A stretch of 64,000 nt of DNA from assembly GCF_000471905.2 (NCBI RefSeq), contig NW_006499751.1, forward strand, positions 2,857,033-2,921,032. Direction: 5' to 3'. Both the position numbers and the translations under genes were made by a program. The stretch comes from Amborella trichopoda (Eukaryota; Streptophyta; Magnoliopsida; Amborellales; Amborellaceae). The notes below the pieces were generated by a model. The model was not told the origin of the DNA. It worked only from the letters and a program-made list of their open reading frames with translations, and did not search any database. This document shows, piece by piece, positions 1 to 10,095 of this stretch (positions are counted from its first letter, which is position 1; every line of letters begins with the position of its first letter).

Positions 1-60
1 CAAGTTCGCAAGCCCTCAGTTGTAACTAATGCTGACCTCCATAGAGAAACAATCAATGTA

Positions 61-1410
61 ATGGTCGTAAGCGAGCCTGGTGACGTTCAGGAAGAGCGCA
101 CGAACAAGTTTGAGGATATGGTGCGCACTATGATAGAAAAGATCGATCGTATAGACTCCGCACGCCAATCAATCAACCATGAGGTCAATTCCCATCACTC
201 TAATGGTGCACCTCCAAGGCAGTCCCTTCCCTCTGCCTCACATGACAATTCTGTCCCTCACCCCATCTCATAGGCAGACATAGATGCTATGGTGACCCAT
301 AGCTTAAAGAACAGACAAATTCTAGGGATATAGGGCGCAACACCTTATCAAAGGCCGTATCCTTCATATATTGATCAGGTGTTGTTTCCCTCATATTACA
401 AGAAAGGGAAGTTTCCCCTATTCAACAGGACCACCTCTCCGAATCAGCATATCGCCCACTTCAAGTGGCATGTCGAGAAACAATGGCTAATGGGAGACTC
501 CTTCTCCGTTAGTTTGTTGAAACCCTTGATGGCGCAGCTTTTCAATGGTATGCTCGACTTCCCCCGAACTTAGTACATACATGGGAGGAAATGGAAAAAT
601 TGTTCTATCAACGCTTCTATGAGGTCGAGAGAGAGGTTCAAACCATCGAACTTCTCACCCTAACTCAAGACGCCGTTGAGCACGTGGAACAGTTCATATC
701 AAGATGGATAAATTTGGCTGCTCGCCATCCTAATCTTATGCCAGAGAAGGAGGCCGTCCAAACTTGCATGTGAAACATGCGACCCGAGATCGCTCTACAT
801 GTCGAGGCCTCTAATTCGACCTCCATGTCAAAATTGTTCTTTAAATCAGTTGGCATAGAAAGTCTACCACGCCACCACAGCGGGTCACGACAACCGTCTG
901 TAAGCTTAGCAAACAACCAGTGCAATGGCAGCTCTCAGAACAACACATGGCGCAGCTAACAAAAAGGAGTAATCAGTGCGGCCATCACGATCACTGATCC
1001 AAAGAAGACTCCCTCCCAAACTTTGGACCTCTCCAAAGGGGTGGGCACTACGAAGACAACACCCCAGACAGGCAAGCAACAACAGTCATACAACCGACTA
1101 CCCCCGCCGGCTAACCTTGATCGGGGTGATTATTTCATCAGGCATAAGAACAAGGTCTACCCCTTCGAGAATGAATGGGTCCTTGTACTGTTTCGGTTAT
1201 TATTGGAATATAATATGATTCAGCTTCCAGAAGCCAAGTTCCCTGAGCAAGCTGGCCTTGACACTCAAGCAAATTATTTCGCTTATCACAGGTGACTGCT
1301 ACATGCTAAAAGATATTATTGAGGCCCTGATCCAAAAGGGTCAAATAAAGCTTGAAGACTTAAAGAAGGCCTTCAGGGCATCAGAAGCCTCCCATGTAGT
1401 AACCATCTAA
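61..1410 (+). pseudogene. gag: A1 gag (nucleocapsid/capsid) pseudogene
   Basis: This is degenerate Gag of a Ty3/gypsy element, the structural protein that packages element RNA. The first 70 codons give a hydrophilic, probably helical leader ending at an amber codon (271-273). A second amber is at 331-333. The retrotransposon gag domain follows in shifted frames: 379-573 contains GKFPLFNRTTSPNQHIAHFK, and 591-773 contains the FYQRFYEVEREVQTIELLT segment. A first zinc-type motif (YHR...DC) is broken near 1,290. The A3 copy on the minus strand (41,437-40,069) lines up along its length and shares the first amber but not the second. It is non-functional here. Confidence 0.85.
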
Positions 1411-1509
1411 AAAGAAGATGAAGCCCCTGGTATCCTTCATGTCTTCTTCATTATAATGCTTCACGAAGGCATAATCACACCAAAGCCTGTAAGGCAACCT
1501 TGATACCTT

Positions 1510-2505
1510 GTTCTAGGGACTGAGGACAATTGATGCCCGTATCACCAGATAAGAGGCCATTTCCTGTGAGAATACACCAGTTTCCATGACATATTCGCAA
1601 GAAAATGCGGGATTGTCAGGAGTTTTATGACATTCTAGTAAGTGATCCACAAGCCACTGCGCCATCAGTGCAAGAGGAGGACCTCCCAACACAAGACCTT
1701 CCCAACAATGATTCAGACTCTGCTGAACCCTTGACTTCCTATCCATGGATAGTCCACCAAGGGCGAAGTAGACTCAAGTCCTTGAGGCAAGATGCAGTTC
1801 ATCAAGCTAAGGTTGTTCACAAACCTAGCAAGACGAATCGAACACCACCTCAAAAAACCCAGAGGAGACAGGCACCAAGGGCTGCTCACTGGAGAAACAA
1901 GATGGTTCAACTGCCAGTTGAGCAGGAATTTCTCAGGGCTCTTCCCCCACTGCCAACTTTACTGGATTTCATCCCTGACACGATCCTCCTTCCTTCTCAT
2001 CAAGAGGACCTCCCAAAGTCATCTTCAACTCAGAGCATGTCCAATGAGGGTGACGACATTAAAAGCACTCCCCAACGGTTTAAGCAAGGGAAGGACCTAA
2101 AAGATGCCCTGCACACATCCAATCCTGGTGATGACATAAAAAGCCGCCTATATCGGTCCGATGAGGGGAATGACCTTAAAAGTCCCCCACGTTTTGGCCC
2201 TTCTCCTTCTTCTTCTTCTACTTCTCATCTTTCTTCTCCAATGTCTCATGTAGGTACAACCTTGAAATGCCCAGACTTCGAGGCTCTCGACAAAGAATTC
2301 GAAGGAATCAACATAAGCAGGATGCAACAAAAACAATTGAGAAAGACCTTGACACAGGCAGCAGGATTCCTAACAGTTGTTGATGCCCTGGCAGCGAAAG
2401 CCAAGGCTGAGCCACCTTCTTCAAAGAAGCACAAAAAGTTGAAGCCAAAGAAACCTCAGTGGCCCCCTGAGCCCAACTTTGAGCAGAGACTGAGAGAGTC
2501 AAGAT
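1510..2505 (+). pseudogene. A1 gag C-terminal zinc motif and gag-pol linker
   Basis: A broken second zinc-type motif (YHQIRGHF then E-Y where a Cys is expected) near 1,530-1,580 runs into a 310-codon open stretch starting at 1,605. That stretch is hydrophilic, with a repeated acidic unit of the form GDD-IKS/GKDLKD around residues 145-190, a Ser-rich run near 205 and a Lys-rich tail. A3 has the same linker (39,738-39,010). No aspartic protease motif (D-S/T/G-G-A) is visible. At about 2,492-2,503 the reading jumps directly into the integrase tail, marking a large internal deletion. Confidence 0.7.
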
Positions 2506-2824
2506 TCAGTATCAAGAATTGGATGCGCTTGATGTAAAGAGGCTAGTGGCTCAACAGAACCTTGAACTCAACCAAGGAAGAATGAAGAGGGCTTTTGGCA
2601 AGTTCGTCAAGGTCTGCTCATTCACCCTTGGTGATCTAGTTCTAGCTATGAAGAAGCCTATTGTTATGCATGGCCAATGTAAAGGGAAGTTTGAGCCTAA
2701 GTGGGAAGGTCCCTTTATCATCAAAAAGGTCTCATCAAATGGAACCTACATACTAGAAGATCCTGAGGGAGAGGAGGCAAGGCCCCCTATCAATGGGCGA
2801 TACGTAAAGAAGTATTATCCGTGA
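2490..2824 (+). pseudogene. A1 integrase C-terminal tail
   Basis: Only the last ~105 codons of integrase survive. They contain the NLELNQGRMKRAF helix, the chromatin-side module KFEPKWEGPFIIKKV and the terminal NGRYVKKYYP, followed by TGA at 2,822-2,824. This tail is typical of Tat-lineage Ty3/gypsy integrases and matches A2 (11,670-11,984) and A3 (35,990-35,688). The zinc finger and DDE core are absent because of the deletion that joins this tail to the gag-pol linker. Confidence 0.88.
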
Positions 2825-4740
2825 TGCATATTCAAAGGAAAGAGACTCAACACAAAAATAATTGAGATAGTCCAAACAAAATCTAACTCTTTTTATTGCA
2901 GCAAAAATGAACTATAAGTTAAAAAGACCATTATTAGAGGACGACTACAATTCTCTTGCATCTGAGGATAAGAGGACGATTACAAACCAAAACCTGCAAT
3001 GTTGCTCTGGCATCTAAGGATAAGAGGATGGTTACAAATCCAAAAATCTGTGATGTTGCTCTGGCATCTAAGGATAAGAGGATGGGTACAGACTAAAAGA
3101 AGCACCCTCATCATGAAGAAGAAGCAAAACCACTTGGAGAGTGAGATTTAATTTATCTAACGAGTGCCGCCATAAGAGGATGGTTACAAGCCAAAAGACA
3201 AAGCAAAACTGCTCAGAGAAGTTAGCTTCGGTTCATCCGATGTGTATATCAAACATACAAGCCAGAGATCTCATCTGACGTGTATATCAAACATACAAGG
3301 CAGAATTCATTCAACGTGTGTATCAAACATACAAAGTAGGCTGCACTAGTAAGGAACTGGCCTATGATGGAGAGCATACCCTGTTCACAGTGGATGCCCT
3401 TCCAAGAACAACATGGATTTCACTGTTGTGCTGGAGGACTTGGCTTCCAATAGGTATTACAATCCATGCCTTACCATCATTCACCACCCATTGCCGACCC
3501 ATTAACATCGTCGTACGTAGCTCATTGCCGAGCGTCGCAATTTTGGCAAGTAACTTACTGCCACATGCGAGCAGCACTATGCGAGTCACGACGTGCCACA
3601 TGTGTTGATGAGCACAGTCCGAAGTCAGCACCGGCTGTGTCCTCCAAAGGCCTGCGCCGACTGTGCTCCCAACTCCTAGCGTTAGCTGCCTTTCTTGAGG
3701 ATTAGCTTCGACTGTGTCAGCACTGGTTATACCTCTAACTATCAGCGCCGCCTGTGTCAACGTCAGTTGTTCCTTTGTCAGTGATGGCTCTTCCGTGACT
3801 GTTCGCCTCCCGAGACTCCTCATTTTCAGGGCTTAAGTTCCTTCGCCTTCCAAACAGTTGCACGATTTCCAAGTGCAACCGTCCACCTCCTGTGACAGTT
3901 CACCTCCTGTGACACTTCGTCCTCCCTTGACCTTTCTGATTCCCATCGGAACTCCTTTTTCGCTGACAGAAACCCCTGCGACGGTCCACCTCCCATGACC
4001 GTTCGTTCCCTGACCCTTCGATTTCTCTCCAGAACTTCTCCTACACAGCCGGAAACCCATTGTGAGACTTTTCCTGCCTGCGCCTTGGCCAAAAAGTCAC
4101 CCAAAACAATGCCGGGAAACCTCTGCAATGCTACCAAATCATTGGTAACACTCACTTAAAACTAATGAAAAATTTCCCAAAACTTGCGAAAATTCCCACT
4201 ATTGCACTTCCCGCCTCGTCTACCCTTGAAGACCATGGCCTGAGTTCTCCTGCTTCCTGGAAAACCCCTTAAGCTAAACCAAAACTCTTACAACTCCACC
4301 AATCCCCAGCAAAAACTTCTCTGTGGCTTGCCAGAACACTTGATCTCCTATCATAAACTTGAACCCTTGCCGGAATCCTATTGCTTGCCGGAGCTTCTAC
4401 CGGGCACCCTTTACTCACCGTTAAAATGTTTTAAGTTTTTTTTACCTTGGGTGAAAAAGTGAAGGAAAATGAGGTCTTACCCCCTTATATAGCCAACACA
4501 ACCCTCAAACGCCCCTCACAAACTAAGAATCCCAGTCGTGTCCAAGGAAAGCCAAACGACGATGAGCCTGGTCGAGCTTTGACCCGAGGCCTGAGCAAAC
4601 TCTCAACACTGTCTCAAAAATTCCAACAAACAGGCTTGACCCGAGGCAACTCTCATCACCACTTGTAAAATTTTAACAAAAGGGATGGACCGGGTCGGAC
4701 TCGGATAATGGCTTGAATATTAATCCATACCCAGTGCATG
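2825..4740 (+). other. A1 3' noncoding region, proximal part
   Basis: This long untranslated segment between the pol stop and the tandem arrays is co-linear with 35,687-34,000 (minus) of A3 and partly with 11,985-13,900 of A2. It holds short direct repeats: GGATAAGAGGA-type units at about 2,940-3,080, and TGTATATCAAACATACAA-type units at about 3,240-3,335. A block around 4,430-4,560 is strongly conserved with A3 and contains a TATATAG string (4,486-4,492). No sense-strand gene is evident. Confidence 0.7.
3362..3823 (-). other. Antisense open frame conserved with A3
   Basis: This 153-codon antisense frame lies in the 3' region. Its last ~75 residues align without gaps to the A3 frame at 34,921-35,172. 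Both contain VPIGSQ/VIPIGSQ, then a V-H-V-V run, then TVNRVC and the same stop. Tat-lineage elements are known to carry extra open frames between pol and the 3' LTR, often antisense. I recognise no domain, and the conservation may be at the nucleotide level only. Confidence 0.35.
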
Positions 4741-4744
4741 CTAC

Positions 4745-5030
4745 GCAGTCGAAGGTACGTAGTGGCAGCTGTGTTTCAACAACTACAGCGCCGACCTGTA
4801 TGCTCGGCAACTCAGTGCCGGCTGTGTTCAAGCACGTGCCACCCTCAGCGTCGGTTATGTTTTTAACAATCTAGTGTCAGCTGTGTTTTTAACCTTCCAG
4901 CACTGGCTGACTGGTTAAGAAGCAATGTTGGTCGTCTTCAATGTTAGTTGTGTTTTCAAAGACTTAGCGTTGGCTGAGTGTTCAAGAAATAATGGTTGTT
5001 GCACCTTTTAAACAGCCTCTTGTTGCCTAC
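4745..5030 (+). repeat. Degenerate ~40-bp tandem repeat (A1 3' region)
   Basis: About six imperfect units carry a CAGTGCCGGCTGTGTT-like core followed by a short T-rich spacer. The array occupies the same place as the cleaner 44-bp array of A3 (33,555-33,975, opposite strand). The units are strongly diverged. Confidence 0.6.
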
Positions 5031-5062
5031 TCCAGGCCAAAGCAGTGTGCGTCATATTATTA

Positions 5063-5375
5063 TTATCCTCAGTGAAGTTGCACCTTGACTCTGACCTATT
5101 ATCCCCGGCAAAGTGGAACCCAGATCGACCAAACTCAGGTCATGACTTCTCATTCCCAGTAAGAGAACCATATGCATATTATTATCCCCAGTGGAGTTAG
5201 GGTCGTTTTTACTAATGCAATCCCCAGTGGTCTACCTCATGCTTATAAAAGAACCACATGTGTCCCTCTTCCCCAATAAGGTTAGCTTTCTTATCTGGAT
5301 ATGTCATCAATCCTACCTATCTTATCCCTAAGGAGTTAGACTGCTGCCCACAGACCTAGTCCCCGTGGAGCTTCA
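5063..5375 (+). repeat. Spaced modules resembling the complement of the Tat primer binding site
   Basis: A motif close to TATCCCCAGTGGAGTTA recurs with 20-80 bp spacing: about 5,065, 5,101, 5,183-5,200 (best copy), 5,221, 5,270, 5,323-5,340 and 5,359-5,375. It resembles the reverse complement of the primer binding site of element C (51,330-51,347). Equivalent modules occur in A2 (13,941-14,175) and A3 (32,940-33,385). Function is unknown. Confidence 0.6.
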
Positions 5376-5399
5376 CCTACATGACGACCCACACAATGG

Positions 5400-6070
5400 T
5401 TTAGGTGCACGACCCTAAACTGCACAGTCCAAACTATATGACCTTAAATTGTAGCGAAGGTCTAGTTGCACGACCTTAAATTGCACGGTCCTAGTCTCAT
5501 GACTCTAAACTGCATAAACATGATCCAAACTATATTACCTTAAACTGTAGCTGAGGTCTAGTTGCACGACCTTAAACTACACGGTCCTAGTTGCATGACT
5601 CTAAACTGCATAACCATGGTCCAAATTATATGACCTTAAACTATAGCGGAGGTCTACTTGCACGACCTTAAACTGCACAATCCTAGTTGCATGACTCTAA
5701 ACTAGATAACCATGGTCCAAACTATATGACCTTAAACTGTAGCGGAGGTCTATTTATACGACCTTAAACTGCATGATCCTAGTTGCACGACTCTAAACTG
5801 CATAACCACGGTCCAAACTATATGACCTTAAACTGTAGCAAAGGTCTAGTTGCACGACCTTAAACTGTACGGTCCTAGTTGCATGACTCTAAACTGCATA
5901 ACCATGGTCCAAACTATATGAACTTAAACTGTAGCAGCTTAGTTGCACGACATTAAACTGCATGGTCCTAGTTGCATGACGCTAAACTGTATAACCACAG
6001 TCCAGCTGTATTACCTTAAACCATAGTGCATATCCTGGTCACATGACACTAAACTACTCTGGACAGGTCT
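5400..6070 (+). repeat. 96-bp tandem array (A1 3' region)
   Basis: Six to seven units of 96 bp contain GTTGCACGACCTTAAACTGC, then GGTCCTAGTTGCATGACTC, then GGTCCAAACTATATGACC. Unit starts fall at about 5,465, 5,561, 5,657, 5,753, 5,849 and 5,942. Each unit contains sub-repeats of the CATGAC/CACGACC-TTAAACTG type. A2 has about one unit (14,200-14,300) and A3 a few (32,460-32,930, minus). Confidence 0.85.
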
Positions 6071-7100
6071 CGGATGCATGACCATAAAACTTGCCCCCAC
6101 ATACACACACACACCTTTTACATGCTTCCTCACGCATATCTTTCCCAACCAACCTGATCGTGTGTGCACACCCCCTTCACTACTTCCCAAGTGAGTCCAT
6201 TCACTTCATTATCCTCCATCATTCCCCAGTGAGTCTCACCCGCGCTCACAAAAACGGTGAACCAACCCGGCACCTATACTCGTCGCAAGCTAGTGGGTCA
6301 CAATTTTTCACCCACCTTTCATAGCTCATGCATCTTTCGTAGGTAGCCTTGTGCCATCTCCTCAAAAATGAGCTAAAACCATTATCATACTCACTCCATG
6401 GCCTCTATCAACTTTCATCCATCTCCATTATGGTTCAGCTGTATGACCTTAAACTGTAGTGCACGTCTTGGCCGCATGACTTTAAAAGGCTTTACACAGG
6501 TCCCGAACGCATGACCTTAAACACGCCTTCACACAAAAAACACAATATATATATATATAGGGCATGGTGTATACCTCAACAAGGGAATGCTATGAGTAAA
6601 AGTGACGGACGGGCATGGTCATGAAAACATGAGTAAAAGAGTTTCGTAAATAAAAACCCGGGCACGGTGAAAACCCAAAAGGGCATCATAAGTAAAAATA
6701 AAAGAATAAGGATGGACATGGCTGAGAGGTCATGGGTAAAAGATCCCAAATAAAAAGAAGTTGGTGAAAACCGTCTCTACGGCACCGCTTCCCAAGTTCA
6801 AGTGAAATCTGCAAAGGACGCTTGGACCAATAAACAGGTTGATGCAGCTCTCACCTCAAAAAGCAGCTTCAGCCCTCACTCAAAAAAAAAGAAAAAAAAC
6901 CCTGGTGTTACAATACCAAGATCCAAAAATACGAGCTCTAAGGAAAAGATTCTGTCAGCCTGAGTCCAATTGTAAAAAGGACTCGAAGGACAAGATTTGC
7001 CAAGACGGCAAGACAAGTCTCATGAAAAAGAGTATCATTCCCAAGAGGTTACAAATACACTCCAAGATTTCGGAGATGCCTCGAGAAGGCTAAGTCAACT
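6070..7100 (+). other. A1 3' region between the 96-bp and 126-bp arrays
   Basis: No gene is seen. At about 6,560-6,780 lies a conserved block with repeated GGGCATGGT...GAGTAAAA phrases and a small stem (CCC-AAAA-GGG) in GGTGAAAACCCAAAAGGGCA. The same block occurs in A2 (14,865-15,050), A3 (31,860-32,050, minus) and, in part, directly after the pol stop of family B (24,605-24,710). A short AT dinucleotide run is at 6,545-6,559. Confidence 0.6.
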
Positions 7101-7470
7101 ATGACTTTGGAGCAGCAATCAGATGATTGTCGTAACTACAAAGCAGTGGGTAGGGGTGGTTGTACCCATAGCTGGCTATCTCGATAAACTGAGGTACCCT
7201 ACTCGCCAAGGAATAATTGGTCCGTCATGAATTTGGAATGACAATCAGATGATTTTCATAGCTACAAAGTAGTGGGTAGGGGTGGTTGTACCCATAACTG
7301 GTTATCTCGATAAACTGAGGTACCCTACTCGCCAAGGAATAATTGGTCCGTCATGAATTTGGAATGACAATCAGATGATTTTCATAGCTACAAAGTAGTG
7401 GGTAGGGGTGGTTGTACCCATAACTGGTTATCTCGATAAACTGAGGTACCCTACTTGCCAAGGAATGACT
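7101..7470 (+). repeat. 126-bp tandem array
   Basis: Nearly three units of 126 bp, with the phrase CTACAAAG(C/T)AGTGGGTAGG at 7,136, 7,262 and 7,388. Units 2 and 3 are almost identical, pointing to recent amplification. I do not find the array in A3 at the matching place. Confidence 0.9.
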
Positions 7471-7471
7471 G

Positions 7472-7909
7472 ATGCGCGATGCAGACGATGCCGACTTAAG
7501 GCCCTTCAGTATACATACATGTAATCCTCTAAACGTGACTCAACACCAGAGGATACACACAAACCCAGACCAAATGGGAACAATGCCCTTCCACATGACA
7601 CTCAATTGCCAAACGAGCCTGATGTTGACTGACGAGGTCCATACAAAATCCTCAGCTTCAGAATCACAAATAGTCTGCACGAGGGTGAGGACTTCAACAA
7701 TATCCCTCAAAAAAGTCTCTTCTCCCCCTAAAGTCTCCACAGACAGACCCACGAACAATGCACCCCTAAATCTGAGCATCCTAATTATACCATTGCATGA
7801 ATCTCCTCGGTATTCATGTGGTACGGTGGCTAGGAAGAAAAAAGCAATAAAGCCAAAGGAAATTTTCCAAATGTTATCCTTCTCTCTTCTCTCAAAGCAC
7901 AACATTTGA
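7472..7909 (+). other. Open frame directly upstream of the LTR, conserved with A3
   Basis: A 145-codon sense frame ends eleven bases before the LTR start. From about residue 36 it aligns with the 117-codon frame of A3 (31,288-30,935, minus), sharing DEVHTKSSA/NEVRTKSSA, VCTRVRTST, KVSTD and VARKKK. A2 keeps only a fragment (15,740-15,830). No known domain is recognised. A 125-codon antisense frame covers the same bases, so either strand, or neither, may code. Confidence 0.35.
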
Positions 7910-9204
7910 CGGGGCAAGCTGTTTCAACAAATTTTTCAGCACCTTGGTCCCTGATGCGGAATAAAGAGGAAGCGGGTCAATAAAGCCTACAAAATAAGTG
8001 GAAATTTTGACAGTCTCATAATGCCCCAAAATTAGTCAAAGATCTTCATCATCACCCACCTGCCAAGTTTCATCACGATCAGACATGTCTAAGCTAATGA
8101 ACACAAAAAAACAATTTCGAAAAAATTGGCATCTAGCACCCTGAAATGGACCATGTAACTAGAACTATATTTTTTGCGTGGCAAACAGCTATGGGACCAC
8201 CGCCATCGAAATCCCCTATGAGTCAAGTTTCGGCTTAATCGGGCACTTTAAGACAAAGTTATGGGTAAAATGACGAAAGGGAGTAGGTTGCCCACTATTC
8301 CCGTGTGGCCACCCTTCACTAAAATATCATTAAAGGTGGTTGTTTTCATAGTCATAGGCAGTGACTTTCAGGGCCTATATCTCACTCGATCCAAGTCAGA
8401 TCGTGTTCAAATTTGGTGAGCGGGGTTGTCTCATCGAGACAAGCGTTTCAATAGATGGTACGCCATGTGGCGATGCCCGAGCAGGGAGAAAAACTAGAGA
8501 TAAGTTTCTGATCCGTGAAGGAAGTTGCAGAAAATTCAGCAGCAGCATACCCCACTCCGGTCGCTAAATCACGACATTCATAAACCCGATCGATACAAAA
8601 CTAATTGCATTATGTGTGTAAGGTTAGAGGCTATCTCTGGTCCGAGCCTTGCTTAGGATGAACGGTTGGATTTCATACACAAAGGCATCAAAGCTGCTAT
8701 AAATTTCGGCCGGTGGATTTTAAGATTCCTGCAAAAAACTCAAGACGACCAAATCTTCGTTCGGACACAAAATCGAGTCGCGCTTGTTGCAACGTGATCG
8801 TGGCGGCATGGTCAGTGTGATTCAGCGAAGAAATCACAAAGAAACATCAAGGAATGAACACACAATCGATCCACAATTTTTAAGATTCAACCAAATTTCA
8901 AGTCTCACTCAAAAACATGATTCATGGCTCGAAGTTGGTGTCAAATCAATCTCCATGTCGAGCCCCACAAGAAAAAAATCATCTTTCGATCAAACAGGCA
9001 TCAAAACAACCCCGGATCAATCATGAAAGATCACTCAAGTTCTCGGACAGCAGCAGGGACTGTTCTAGAATTCCACACATTATTAGGCAAGGACAAAACA
9101 GTCCTTTTGCACCCATTTTTAGAATTTCTTCTAATTCAATTAAATTGTAATTATCTTCAATTCTAGATAGTTTTTTGGCATACACCCATGTTTTAGCCCA
9201 ATTC

Positions 9205-9212
9205 TATATAAG
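9205..9212 (+). promoter_or_regulatory. TATA box of LTR1
   Basis: TATATAAG follows a conserved CCAATTC and sits about 50 bp before CAATAAAA (9,261-9,268). The same arrangement occurs in LTR2 (17,118-17,125) and the A3 LTR (44,371-44,378, minus). It is the likely core promoter for element RNA. Confidence 0.65.
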
Positions 9213-9339
9213 CATGTAAAGCCAAATTGTAAAGGACCTTCGGTTCATTTCACACAAGGATCAATAAAATTTCAATTTCCTCTTGAACTCATGGGTACGT
9301 CTTGGAGAGAGAAGAAAATGGTTGGTACCCTTCGATAAG

Positions 9340-9592
9340 GTAACTTTCTCTCTCCTCCCCTCTTTCTCTCCTCCCCCTTTTCTCTCTCCTCCCCTCTTTC
9401 TCTCTCCTATTATTTCTCTCTCCTACCCTCCTTATCTCTCTTCTTCTCATCCTTATCTCTCTTTCTCTCTCTTCTCTTCTCATCTTTATCTATCTTTCTC
9501 TCTTATCTTCTCATCCCTATCTCTCTCTCTTCTTCTCAACCCTATCTCTCTTTCTCTCTCTTCTTCTCATCTCTATCTCTCTTTCTTCTCTT
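9340..9592 (+). repeat. CT-rich tract in LTR1
   Basis: Low-complexity CTCTCTCCTCCCC/TTCTCATC repeats lie downstream of the TATA box. The tract is kept in LTR2 (17,290-17,425) and the A3 LTR (43,735-44,275, seen as GA), so it is an ancestral part of the LTR. Open frames here are artefacts of the repeat. Confidence 0.85.
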
Positions 9593-9599
9593 CATCTAA

Positions 9600-10095
9600 C
9601 TTAGTCTGTGAAGCCTAACACTGACTGCATCTTCTCTCTCTTCTCATCTAACACAGTCGGTGAAGCCTAGCACCGACTACGTCCTCTCTCTCTTCTCGTC
9701 TAACACAATCAGTGAAACCTAGCAAAGGCTGCATCCTCTCTCTTCTTGTCTATATAGTCGATGAAGCCTAACGCCAACTGCATCATCTCTCTCTCCTCGT
9801 CTAACACAATCAACGAAGCCTAGCGCCGAGTGCATCATCTCTGTTGTTTGTCTAACACATCGGTGAAGCCTAGCGCTTACTGCATCCTCTCTGTCTTCTT
9901 GTCTAGCACAGTCGGTGATGCCTGGTGCCGACTACATCTTCTCTCTCTTCTCTGTCTAGCACCGCTTGGCAATGCTCAGCACCAACTGCGTTACCTCTCT
10001 CTTCTTTGTCTAACCCAGTTGGTGACGCTCAGCGCCGACTGAGTCCTCTTCCTCATCTTTACCTAATACAGTCAACGACGCCTAGCATCGTCTGT
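9600..10095 (+). repeat. 52-bp tandem hairpin repeat in LTR1
   Basis: About ten units of 52 bp (starts near 9,610, 9,662, 9,714, 9,763, 9,815 and on) each consist of a CT-rich spacer and a self-complementary core. The arms CAGTCGGTG and CACCGACT flank a loop AAGCCTAG. Arms have drifted between units. The corresponding array in the A3 LTR is at 43,030-43,735. Confidence 0.8.

Noticed and set aside
5400-6070. CRISPR-like direct repeats
   Set aside because: Units are contiguous 96-bp tandem copies without unique spacers, in plant retrotransposon DNA.
8361-8567. U3 open frames in LTR1 and LTR2 (also 16,124-16,549 and 44,410-44,628)
   Set aside because: Conserved between LTRs, but frames differ in length and position; conservation is better explained by promoter sequence and common descent.
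9283-9618. Serine/leucine-rich open frames in CT tracts (also 43,617-44,297 and 17,227-17,622)
   Set aside because: They follow from CTCTCT/GAGAGA microsatellite sequence inside LTRs and appear on both strands; no domain or codon signal.
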